Shown piece after piece: positions 1 through 5,910 of a stretch of DNA of 7,212 nt (position 1 is its first letter; each line of letters opens with the position of its first letter). Position numbers and translations under genes: made by a program. This stretch comes from JAKAWQ01 sp035503055 (lineage in GTDB: Bacteria > Pseudomonadota > Alphaproteobacteria > Acetobacterales > Acetobacteraceae), in NCBI GenBank assembly GCA_035503055.1, contig DATJTV010000224.1, positions 1 through 7,212 of the forward strand, in the 5' to 3' direction. The notes under the pieces were generated by a model that was not told the origin of the DNA, made no database searches, and worked only from the letters and a program-made list of their open reading frames with translations.

Positions 1-668
1 GACACCGAGCGTTTTTCCGCCTCCAGCACCTCGAAGAGCACCTCGGCGCTGCTCGGCAGGAGCGCGCCGCGCCAGCGCCGCGGGCGGAAGGCGCTGATCG
101 GCGTGAGCGGGAGGAGGTTGGCCGAAAGCGGCACGATCGGCCCGTGCGCCGAAAGGTTGTAGGCGGTCGATCCGGCCGGCGTCGAAACCAGCACGCCGTC
201 GCACATCAGCTCCGGCAGCCGCACCCTGCCGTCCACCGTGATCCGGATCTTCGCGGTCTGGCGGAGCTGGCGAAGCAGGCTCACCTCGTTGAAGGCGAGC
301 GCCTCGGACGTCTCGCCATCGATCGCCATGGTGCGCATCCGCAGCGGGTAGAGGATTGTCGTCTGGGCGGCGGCGAGGCGCTCGGGCAGCCCCTCCTCGG
401 CATAGGTATTCATCAGGAAGCCGACCGAGCCGCAATTCATGCCGTAGACCGGCAGGCCGCGGCTCAGCATGGCATGCAGGGTCTCCAGCATGAAGCCGTC
501 CCCGCCCAGCGCCACCACGATCTCGGCCTCGTCGACCGTGCAGGTCCCGTAGCGGGTGGCCAGGCGGGCGCCGCTCGCTTGCGCGAGCGCGGTGGGCGCG
601 GCGAAGAAGGCGATGCGCTGCGTCGCCTGGGGCGTCGCCTGGGGCAGAGGCGGCGCGCCCTCGGCCAT
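1..668 (-). CDS. nadK: NAD kinase, partial (C-terminus beyond left edge)
   Basis: Phosphorylates NAD to NADP in the cytoplasm, using ATP or another phosphate donor. The 222 visible residues read from an ATG at 668. They show the first strand (RIAFFAAPT, about 18-26), the GGDG motif (55-58, with the catalytic Asp57), GMNCGSVGFLMN (76-87, the form I associate with alphaproteobacteria), the NE motif in FNEVSL (Asn127/Glu128) and the DGVLVSTPAGSTAYN block (157-171). Roughly 30 C-terminal residues are expected beyond the left edge. No strong ribosome binding site precedes the ATG, so the start is tentative; the first strand begins only at residue 18, which leaves a short extension carrying PQATPQAT. 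The gene starts 20 bases after the stop of the upstream hydrolase and is probably translated from the same mRNA. The identity is secure from the motifs; only the exact start is uncertain. Confidence 0.93.
   Translation of the reverse strand, partial: MAEGAPPLPQATPQATQRIAFFAAPTALAQASGARLATRYGTCTVDEAEIVVALGGDGFMLETLHAMLSRGLPVYGMNCGSVGFLMNTYAEEGLPERLAAAQTTILYPLRMRTMAIDGETSEALAFNEVSLLRQLRQTAKIRITVDGRVRLPELMCDGVLVSTPAGSTAYNLSAHGPIVPLSANLLPLTPISAFRPRRWRGALLPSSAEVLFEVLEAEKRSV
620..643. repeat. 12-base tandem duplication inside nadK
   Basis: The unit GCGTCGCCTGGG occurs twice in direct succession (620-631 and 632-643) with no mismatch. Because 12 is a multiple of three, the nadK frame is kept, and the copy encodes a doubled PQAT tetrapeptide in the N-terminal extension before the first strand of the kinase fold. 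It looks like a recent slippage duplication in a tolerant part of the protein. Confidence 0.8.
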
Positions 669-688
669 GCGCGGCGCGTCGAACCCGT

Positions 689-1525
689 TCAGGCCAGCCT
701 GCGATGGGCGAGCACCGGCATATCCCGGCGGACCCGCTCGGTGAGCTTCGTGTCGATGCGTGCGGTGGCCCAGCCTATCCCGTCCGAGGCTTTCGCGACG
801 ACGAGGCCCCAGGGGTCGCAGAGCAGCGAGTGGCCGTAGGTCCAGCGCGGCTCGCCGCTCGCATCCTTGTGCATGCCCTGACAGGCGGGAGCCGCGAACC
901 AGCACTGAGTCTCGATCGCGCGGGCGCGCAGCAGCACCTCCCAATGGTCCTTTCCGGTCTCGCGGGTGAATGCCGCGGGGAGGAAGATCAGCTCCGCGCC
1001 GGCGCGGCGGAGCGCGAGGAAGAGCTCGGGGAAGCGGAGATCGTAGCAGATCGCGAGACCAACCTTCACGCCGTTCGCCTCGCAGGTCACCACCTGCTCG
1101 CCGGCGCCGAAGCTGGCGCTCTCGCGATAACCCGTGCCGTCGGGGGCGACGATGTCGAAGAGGTGGATCTTGCGGTAGCGCACGACCTCGGTTCCGTCCG
1201 GGCTGAAGACGATGGTGGTGTTGAAAAGCCGGTCGCCTTCCTTCTCGCCGATCGAGCCGCCATGCACATGGATGCGCTTCTCGCGCGCGACGCCCCGAAG
1301 GAACTCGTAGGCCGCGCCGCCCGGCTCATTCGAGCCCGGCGGCGGGAGGGTTTCCGCCTGGTCGAATTTCGCTGCGCGGTCGCCGCCGAGGCAGGTCCAG
1401 ATCTCGGGCAGGCCGAGCATATCGGGCCGGTCGGAGGCCACGGCGCCGTCGATCAGGCGGGCTGCCTGTGCAATGTTCGCGGCCTTGTCGTGGCCGGGAT
1501 TCATCTGCAGCACGCTCACGCGCAT
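689..1525 (-). CDS. Nit-type carbon-nitrogen hydrolase (amidase)
   Basis: A complete 278-residue member of the nitrilase/carbon-nitrogen hydrolase superfamily, which cleaves non-peptide C-N bonds in the cytoplasm through a Glu-Lys-Cys triad. The triad is visible: Glu41 in LPEIW, Lys119 in YRKIHLFDI and Cys160 in ICYDLRFPEL. The length is normal for a single-domain member. RKIHLFDI and CYDLRFPEL are typical of the Nit1/Nit2 branch, whose characterised members hydrolyse deaminated glutathione (Nit1) or act as omega-amidase on 2-oxoglutaramate (Nit2); deaminated glutathione amidase is the likelier role, but the substrate is inferred. The start is well supported: GGAGG lies 7 bases before the ATG. 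Its first 10 bases overlap the end of the YkoP-like gene, suggesting translational coupling, and nadK follows after 20 bases. Confidence 0.9.
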   Translation of the reverse strand: MRVSVLQMNPGHDKAANIAQAARLIDGAVASDRPDMLGLPEIWTCLGGDRAAKFDQAETLPPPGSNEPGGAAYEFLRGVAREKRIHVHGGSIGEKEGDRLFNTTIVFSPDGTEVVRYRKIHLFDIVAPDGTGYRESASFGAGEQVVTCEANGVKVGLAICYDLRFPELFLALRRAGAELIFLPAAFTRETGKDHWEVLLRARAIETQCWFAAPACQGMHKDASGEPRWTYGHSLLCDPWGLVVAKASDGIGWATARIDTKLTERVRRDMPVLAHRRLA

Positions 1526-2241
1526 CGCTTCTCCTCCGCTCTGTGGGGCAGGGCATCAATACGCCGCTCGGGGGCCGGTGCAAGGTGCGGCTCGGTTGCC
1601 TTGCCCGGGCGAGGCACGACGCCGGCGAACCGCGCCAGCAGGGCGGGGCGGGAGATCCAGAGCTCCTGGCGGGAGCGGAAGAAGCCGTGGCTGTGCAGCG
1701 CCGCCGGGTTGAAGGCGCGCAGCATGCCCCAAAGGAGAAAATCCTGCATCAGGTCGTGAACCCGGTGTGCGACCGTCCGGTCCGGGGCGAAGATGTCGAG
1801 CCTGAACTCCTCGATCAGCCGGCGCTGGTGGGTGGCGTCGAAGGCGCCGGCAAAGGCCCAGCGGGCGAAGACGGCGCGGAGGCCCTGCCAGCCGGGATCG
1901 TTGCCGAGCGCGCTGGCGAGGAGGACGAAGGAGCGCCGGAGCCGCCGGCAGGTCTCGACGGCCCAGCCGAGATCCGGCCCGGTGCGGGGAAAGGCCGGCA
2001 TGTGCTCGCTCCAGAAGTGGAGCTCGCCCACGGGCTGGCCGGCGGCGATCGGCGTGCCGTCGGAGAGGAGAAGGCCGCGCCAGGCTTTTTCATGCGAGAG
2101 GCGGAGAATGCAGAGCGGGTCGTCGGTGAATTCGCGGATCCCGTAATAGCGGCGGAGCGTGGCATCGACCTGGCACACAATGCCGGCCACCGGATCGAAC
2201 CGGCGCCGCCGAGAATAAGGCCCCTGGCGCATAGGCTGCAT
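1516..2241 (-). CDS. YkoP-like protein of unknown function
   Basis: A complete 241-residue protein. The central motif LSDGTPIAAGQPVGELHF (59-76), followed by WSEHMP, resembles the conserved core of the YkoP-like domain, which occurs alone or attached to polysaccharide deacetylases and has no established biochemical role. The assignment is from memory of the motif and is moderate. The N-terminus is basic (SRRRRF, 10-15); no signal peptide or clear membrane segment is seen. The C-terminal 35 or so residues are rich in Pro, Arg and Ala and probably disordered. Start choice: ATG at 2241, with GGAG in a GGAGCGGAA stretch about 9-12 bases upstream; Met4 (2232) is an alternative. The gene ends with a 10-base overlap into the hydrolase and probably heads the three-gene operon ending in nadK. 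Its function cannot be stated. Confidence 0.75.
   Translation of the reverse strand: MQPMRQGPYSRRRRFDPVAGIVCQVDATLRRYYGIREFTDDPLCILRLSHEKAWRGLLLSDGTPIAAGQPVGELHFWSEHMPAFPRTGPDLGWAVETCRRLRRSFVLLASALGNDPGWQGLRAVFARWAFAGAFDATHQRRLIEEFRLDIFAPDRTVAHRVHDLMQDFLLWGMLRAFNPAALHSHGFFRSRQELWISRPALLARFAGVVPRPGKATEPHLAPAPERRIDALPHRAEEKRCA
1529..1537 (-). promoter_or_regulatory. Strong ribosome binding site of the Nit-type hydrolase
   Basis: On the minus strand the sequence GGAGGAGAA lies just before the ATG at 1525, with GGAGG 7 bases from the start. It is inside the 3' end of the preceding YkoP-like gene, so the hydrolase can be translated efficiently although the two reading frames overlap. It fixes the hydrolase start. 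Confidence 0.8.
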
Positions 2242-2272
2242 GCCGGGTTCCGCTCCAGCCGGTCCGAAGGAA

Positions 2273-2302
2273 ACGGTAATCGAGCGTGGCGGCTTTTGTC
2301 AC
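2273..2302 (-). promoter_or_regulatory. Weak sigma-70-like promoter candidate for the ykoP-like/nit/nadK operon
   Basis: On the minus strand GTGACA (2302-2297, five of six matches to TTGACA) is followed after 18 bases by TACCGT (2278-2273, a poor -10 with three of six matches). It would start transcription about 25 bases before the ATG at 2241. The -10 is weak and no other support exists, so read-through from the membrane-protein gene upstream is equally possible. Confidence 0.3.
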
Positions 2303-2339
2303 GCGAGCTGGGGGCGGAACTGCCCCGCGGGCGAGCGGG

Positions 2340-2771
2340 TTACCCCGGCCAGTCGAGCCGCGGCTCGGTACGGGCCCCCGGGGCGGCTGATTCGCGGCCG
2401 CGTCTCTGGGCCATGGCGGGGGCGGAATTCGGGTCCGGCGCCCGCAGCGGAGCGTGCGGCGGGGGAGGGATGGGCGGGCGCATCGGTGTCTCGGCCGGGC
2501 GGCGGATAGGCATGCCTGGAGGCGCGCCCAGCGGCGGCAGGTCATCGCCATAGCCGTCGCCCGCCAGCGGCTCGGGCAAGCGGAGCGCGAGCCGGCGGAT
2601 TTCGGCCTGGATCTCGTCGAGCCGCGCCTCCACGCCCTCGAGCCGCCCTTTCACCCCGAAAATGCTGAACGGCATCAGCAGGAAGGCAAGCAAATAGAGC
2701 ACGCCAGGGACGAGGACGACGAAGGGCAGCCACCAGGGCACCCAGTCGGGCAGCGAGAATGGCAGGGTCAT
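2340..2771 (-). CDS. Small membrane-anchored protein, coiled coil and proline-rich tail, unknown function
   Basis: I do not recognise a family. From an ATG at 2771 the product has 143 residues; a GTG directly before it at 2774 is an alternative start. AAGGG lies 6 bases before the ATG and favours it. Residues about 13-38 form one hydrophobic membrane segment (LPFVVLVPGVLYLLAFLLM). Residues about 41-66 (KGRLEGVEARLDEIQAEIRR) are charged with leucine/isoleucine spacing and likely a short coiled coil. From about 70 on the chain is rich in Pro, Arg and Ala, including PPIPPPPHAP, and should be disordered. The layout suggests an inner-membrane protein with a cytoplasmic or periplasmic tail that oligomerises. 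It lies 98 bases upstream of the YkoP-like gene on the same strand and divergent from the aminotransferase. The stop is TAA at 2342-2340. Confidence 0.7.
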   Translation of the reverse strand: MTLPFSLPDWVPWWLPFVVLVPGVLYLLAFLLMPFSIFGVKGRLEGVEARLDEIQAEIRRLALRLPEPLAGDGYGDDLPPLGAPPGMPIRRPAETPMRPPIPPPPHAPLRAPDPNSAPAMAQRRGRESAAPGARTEPRLDWPG

Positions 2772-2777
2772 CACCGG

Positions 2778-2785
2778 CCCTTATA
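2778..2785 (-). promoter_or_regulatory. RBS and overlapping -10-like hexamer of the membrane protein gene
   Basis: On the minus strand TATAAG (2785-2780) overlaps AAGGG (2782-2778), which sits 6 bases before the ATG at 2771. AAGGG is a reasonable ribosome binding site. If TATAAG is instead a -10 box, transcription would begin within a few bases of the start codon, giving a nearly leaderless mRNA. No good -35 box is seen, so the ribosome binding site reading is preferred. Confidence 0.4.
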
Positions 2786-2917
2786 GCAGCGCCGCGGAGC
2801 GGCCGCGAAGCCGCGGGACCGGGGGGACAAATCGTGAGGCCCGGGGCGGCTGGATTTCGCGAAAGCTCCATGCCAATCCTGCACGCCCAGGCCAGACCGT
2901 TCCCAAGACCGCTCGTG

Positions 2918-2923
2918 TATCAT
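2918..2923 (+). promoter_or_regulatory. Candidate -10 box close to the aminotransferase start
   Basis: TATCAT differs from TATAAT at one position and ends 5 bases before the ATG at 2929. The usual distance from -10 box to transcription start would place the first base of the mRNA at or next to that ATG. No Shine-Dalgarno-like sequence is seen before the ATG, which fits a leaderless transcript. No convincing -35 box is present (the nearest is CAGACC at 2893-2898, 19 bases upstream), so this remains a candidate. Confidence 0.35.
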
Positions 2924-2928
2924 TGCCC

Positions 2929-4044
2929 ATGAAGCTCCTGATTCCCGGCCCCGTGACCACTCGCGCCGAAGTCCGCGCCGCGCTCGCGCAGGATTTCGCG
3001 CCGTGGGACCAGGATTTCTACCCGCTCTATGCCGGGGTGCGCGAGCGTCTGTTGCCGCTCGCCGGGGTGACCGCGGAGACCCACGCGAGCCTGCCGCTGC
3101 AAGGCTCGGGCCACTTCGTGGTCGAGGCCGCGATCCGCACCTTCGTGCCGCGCGGGGGGAAAATCCTCGTGCCGATGACCGGCAGCTACGCGAGCCGGAT
3201 GACCCGCCTCGCCCGCGAGTGCGGGCGCGAGGTGGCGAGCCTCCCGGTGGGCGAGAACGAGCGGGTCGACCCGCGCATGGTGGGCGTCGCGCTCGCGGCC
3301 GACCCGGCGATCAGCCACCTCGCCTTCGTCTATAGCGAGACCAGCACCGGCGTGGTGCATGATGCGGCGGCGCTCACCGCCGTCGCCGGGGCCGCGGGGC
3401 GGCGGGTGATCATCGACGCCGTCTCGGCCTTCGGCGCGCTGCCGCTCGATCTCTCCGCGATGCCGGAGGTGGATGCCGCCCTTTTCACCGCCAACAAATG
3501 CCTCGAAAGCGTTCCGGGCCTCGCCTTCGCGATTTCGCCCAAGGAGGGGCTCGCCCGGCGGGCCGGGCAGGCGGAGAGCTGGTGCCTCGACCTCGCCGAC
3601 ATCCATGCCCATGCCGAACGGGTCGGGACGGGGAGCTTCCGCTTCACCCCGCCCGCCCAGGTGCTGGGCGCGCTCTCCGTGGCGCTCGCGCTGCTCGAGG
3701 CGGAAGGCGGCGCGCCGGCGCGGCTTGCGCGCTACGAGGCCAATCTGCGCGCCCTTTACGATGGCGTGCGGGCGATCGGCCTCACGCCCTGCCTGCCGCG
3801 GACGCTGCAGGGGCCGATCGTGATGAACGTGCTCGCCCCGGACGATCCGCGCTGGGACCTGCAATCCTTCGTCGACCTTCTCAAGCTGCGGGGGTTCCTC
3901 ATCAGCAACTTCTACGACACCACCCTGCCGAGCTTCCGCGTCGGCCTGATCGGCGCGCTCGGGCCGGAGGATTACCGTGCTGCCGTCGCGGCGATGGACG
4001 AGGCCCTCGGGGGGCTCGGCATCCGCAAGCGCAAGGCGGCCTGA
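2929..4044 (+). CDS. PLP-dependent class V aminotransferase, PhnW-like (2-aminoethylphosphonate-pyruvate transaminase family)
   Basis: A complete 371-residue fold-type I aminotransferase, the usual length for PhnW. The N-terminus LLIPGPVTT (3-11) and WDQDF (26-30), then LPLQGSGHF (55-63), VYSETSTGVVHD (134-145), IIDAVSAFG (161-169, with Asp163 expected to bind the pyridine nitrogen of PLP), FTANKCLESVPG (186-197, Lys190 as Schiff-base lysine) and FRVGLIG (336-342, Arg337 as likely acid-group binder) follow the PhnW pattern closely. PhnW converts 2-aminoethylphosphonate and pyruvate to phosphonoacetaldehyde and alanine. No phosphonate gene (phnX, phnY, phnA or a transporter) is visible, and fhs follows after 2 bases, so a different amino donor, or a glycine/serine link to one-carbon metabolism, is possible; serine-glyoxylate aminotransferase is the main related alternative. 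The ATG at 2929 is preferred over an in-frame TTG at 2923. Confidence 0.85.
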   Translation: MKLLIPGPVTTRAEVRAALAQDFAPWDQDFYPLYAGVRERLLPLAGVTAETHASLPLQGSGHFVVEAAIRTFVPRGGKILVPMTGSYASRMTRLARECGREVASLPVGENERVDPRMVGVALAADPAISHLAFVYSETSTGVVHDAAALTAVAGAAGRRVIIDAVSAFGALPLDLSAMPEVDAALFTANKCLESVPGLAFAISPKEGLARRAGQAESWCLDLADIHAHAERVGTGSFRFTPPAQVLGALSVALALLEAEGGAPARLARYEANLRALYDGVRAIGLTPCLPRTLQGPIVMNVLAPDDPRWDLQSFVDLLKLRGFLISNFYDTTLPSFRVGLIGALGPEDYRAAVAAMDEALGGLGIRKRKAA

Positions 4045-4046
4045 TT

Positions 4047-5711
4047 ATGCCGAACGATCTCGAGATCGCCCGTAGCGTCCGGCTCAAGCCGATTGCGGAG
4101 ATCGCGGCCAAGGCCGGAATTCCGGCCGAGGCGCTGGAGCTCCATGGGAAGTTCAAGGCGAAGATCGGGCTCGATTTCATCGCCGGCGTCGCCGATCGTG
4201 CGGATGGGGCGCTGGTGCTGGTCACCGGCATCAACCCGACCGCCGCCGGCGAGGGCAAGACGACCACCGCGATCGGGCTCGCCGATGCGCTCAACGCGGC
4301 CGGCCAGCGAACCATGCTCTGCCTGCGCGAGCCGAGCCTCGGGCCCTGCTTCGGGATCAAGGGCGGGGCGACCGGCGGGGGCCAGGCGCAGGTCGCGCCG
4401 ATGGAGGAGATCAACCTCCATTTCACCGGCGATTTCCACGCCATCACCGCCGCCAACAACCTGCTCGCGGCGATGCTCGACAACCACCTCCATTTCGGGA
4501 ACGCGCTCGGCATCGATGCGCGGCGGATTTTCTGGCGCCGCGCGCTGGATGTGAACGACCGCAGCCTGCGCGCGACGGTGGTGGGCCTCGCGGGCAATGG
4601 GCCGGTGCGGGAGGACGGGTTCGACATCACCGCGGCCTCCGAGGTGATGGCCCTCTTCTGCCTCGCCCGCGACCTGCCCGACCTCGAGGCAAGGCTCGCC
4701 CGCGTCGTCGTCGCCGAGCGGAGCGACGGCAGCCGGGTCACGGCGCGCGAGATCGGCGCCGACGGCGCGATGGCGGCATTGCTGCGCGATGCGCTGATGC
4801 CGAACCTGGTGCAGACGCTCGCGGGCTCGCCCGCGCTGGTGCATGGCGGGCCTTTCGCCAACATCGCCCATGGCTGCAACTCGGTGATGGCGACGCGGCT
4901 CGGCCTCAAACTCGCTCCGATCACCGTCACCGAGGCGGGGTTCGGCGCCGATCTCGGCGCGGAGAAATTCTTCGACATCAAGTGTCGCCTGGCCGGCCTC
5001 ACGCCCGGGGCCGCGGTCGTCGTCGCTACCGTGCGCGCGCTCAAGCTGCATGGCGGGGTGGCGAAGCGGGCGCTCGACGCGGAAGATGTCGCGGCCGTCG
5101 AACGCGGCATCGCCAACCTGGCCTGGCATGTGGAGAACGTCGGAAAATTCGGCGTGCCGGTGCTGGTCGCGCTCAACGAATTCACGTCCGACACCGCGGA
5201 GGAGATCGGCGCCGTCAAGCGGGCGATGGCCGCGCGCGGGGTAGAGACGGTGCTCTGCACGCATTGGGCGGACGGAGCCGCGGGGGCGGCGGGACTGGCG
5301 CGCGCGGTGCTCGCCCGGCTCGGCAAAGGCGGGGCCCGCTTCGCGCCCCTCTATCCCGACGACATGCCGCTCGCTGAGAAAATCCGCACCGTGGCGCGCG
5401 AGATCTACCGTGCCCGCGGCGTCGTGATACCGCCCGCGGTGGCGCGCCGGCTCGCTGCCTTCGAGGCAACGGGATTCGCGAAAGCGCCGGTCTGCATCGC
5501 CAAGACACAGTACAGCTTCAGCGCCGATCCCACGCTGCTCGGTGCGCCCGCCGAGCACGTGCTGCCGATCCGCGCGGCGCGGCTTTCGGCCGGCGCGGGA
5601 TTCGTCGTCGCACTCGCCGGCGAGATCCTCACCATGCCGGGACTGCCGCGCGTGCCGGCGGCGGAGCGGATCGGGCTCGGGCCCGACGGCATGATCACCG
5701 GACTCTTTTAG
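4047..5711 (+). CDS. fhs: Formate-tetrahydrofolate ligase
   Basis: Catalyses ATP-dependent formation of 10-formyltetrahydrofolate from formate and tetrahydrofolate in the cytoplasm, supplying one-carbon units for purines and formyl-methionine or assimilating formate. The 554-residue length matches the family. Visible motifs: a P-loop-like TAAGEGKTT (65-73), GIKGGATGGGQ (103-113, close to the first family signature), HGGPFANIAHGCNS (266-279), VATVRALKLHGG (326-337, the second signature) and CIAKTQYSFS (483-492); the end ITGLF is typical. The ATG at 4047 is two bases after the aminotransferase stop; AAGGCGG in the 3' end of that gene is the likely ribosome binding site. The open frame extends upstream inside the aminotransferase, but that part is only a shadow. 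The pair probably forms one transcription unit ending at the palindrome directly after the TAG. No truncation or missing motif is seen. Confidence 0.96.
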   Translation: MPNDLEIARSVRLKPIAEIAAKAGIPAEALELHGKFKAKIGLDFIAGVADRADGALVLVTGINPTAAGEGKTTTAIGLADALNAAGQRTMLCLREPSLGPCFGIKGGATGGGQAQVAPMEEINLHFTGDFHAITAANNLLAAMLDNHLHFGNALGIDARRIFWRRALDVNDRSLRATVVGLAGNGPVREDGFDITAASEVMALFCLARDLPDLEARLARVVVAERSDGSRVTAREIGADGAMAALLRDALMPNLVQTLAGSPALVHGGPFANIAHGCNSVMATRLGLKLAPITVTEAGFGADLGAEKFFDIKCRLAGLTPGAAVVVATVRALKLHGGVAKRALDAEDVAAVERGIANLAWHVENVGKFGVPVLVALNEFTSDTAEEIGAVKRAMAARGVETVLCTHWADGAAGAAGLARAVLARLGKGGARFAPLYPDDMPLAEKIRTVAREIYRARGVVIPPAVARRLAAFEATGFAKAPVCIAKTQYSFSADPTLLGAPAEHVLPIRAARLSAGAGFVVALAGEILTMPGLPRVPAAERIGLGPDGMITGLF

Positions 5712-5762
5712 TGTCCCGATTCTCAAGTTCGCCGCATTGAAATGCGGACGAAATCGGGACAC
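5711..5762 (+). terminator. Large palindrome after fhs, probable terminator
   Basis: The arms GTGTCCCGATT (5711-5721) and AATCGGGACAC (5752-5762) are perfectly complementary over 11 bases. Inside lies a second stem, CCGCAT (5732-5737) with ATGCGG (5742-5747), closing a TGAA loop; TTCG (5728-5731) and CGAA (5749-5752) can extend it, leaving a one-base bulge and a 7-base side loop. It begins on the last base of the fhs stop codon and is followed by a moderately T-rich stretch (CTCTTTGTTTTC), so it can act as an intrinsic-like terminator. It is also the left part of the repeat segment 5711-5837, so its origin may be a mobile element. Confidence 0.6.
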
Positions 5763-5837
5763 TCGCTCTTTGTTTTCAGTGGCCTGCTTATCCCCTCCGT
5801 TCGTCGCGAAATGCGAAGAACTTCGGGGGCAGGACAC
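5711..5837. repeat. 127-base segment with imperfect terminal inverted repeats (MITE-like or IS-end remnant)
   Basis: The left end read rightward and the right end read leftward both begin GTGTCC and agree at 20 of their first 28 bases, with matching blocks GTGTCC, AAGTTC and CGCATT in register. Each end also has a subterminal hairpin at the same place: CCGCAT/ATGCGG on the left, and GTTC-T-TCGC/GCGA-C-GAAC on the right. No coding capacity is present. No clear target duplication flanks it (CTCTTTTA on the left, TCTCTCAT on the right). It may be a small non-autonomous element or the joined ends of a deleted insertion sequence. I cannot name a parent family. Confidence 0.55.
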
Positions 5838-5853
5838 TCTCTCATGTTCGCCG
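5721..5853. repeat. Short direct repeats across the post-fhs region
   Basis: TCTCAAGTTCGCCG (5721-5734) recurs as TCTCATGTTCGCCG (5840-5853) with one mismatch, 119 bases apart. GGACACTCGCTC (5757-5768) recurs as GGACACTCTCTC (5832-5843) with one mismatch, 75 bases apart. The repeats tie the sequence just outside the 127-base segment to the sequence within it, as expected for insertion-sequence ends that carry several related subrepeats, or for repeated insertion at the same kind of site. Confidence 0.5.
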
Positions 5854-5882
5854 TTTCAAGCAGCAGGTAGCAGATTTCCTTT

Positions 5883-5897
5883 GCTTGTTGAACAAGC
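5883..5897. repeat. Short perfect hairpin
   Basis: GCTTGT (5883-5888) and ACAAGC (5892-5897) are complementary around a TGA loop. Neither side is followed by a T run in either direction, so it is not an obvious terminator. It lies just outside the long paired arms of the candidate RNA and could mark its 3' end or the end of the insertion sequence. Confidence 0.5.
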
Positions 5898-5910
5898 CGC
5901 ATCGGCGTCG

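Noticed and set aside
144..2553. Long plus-strand open frames opposite the nadK, hydrolase and YkoP-like genes (144-839, 704-1759, 1468-2553)
   Set aside because: Their translations are rich in Arg, Gly and Ala with no recognisable domain, and they lie antisense to genes with clear catalytic motifs. High GC removes stop codons by chance.
2792..2816. GC-rich palindromes (CCGCGG at 2792 and 2811, GCGGC/GCCGC around 2799-2814) between the divergent genes
   Set aside because: Short and of a kind expected by chance in DNA this GC-rich; no spacing or partner sequence suggests an operator.
3498..4046. Upstream extension of the fhs reading frame inside the aminotransferase gene
   Set aside because: The extension is Arg/Ala-rich without family similarity, while the ATG at 4047 gives the normal ligase length and start.
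2920..5837. Long minus-strand frames opposite the aminotransferase and fhs (2920-3864, 3902-5326, 3972-5837)
   Set aside because: Low-complexity Arg/His/Gly-rich shadows of well-supported genes; the frame running to 5837 even crosses the palindrome after fhs.
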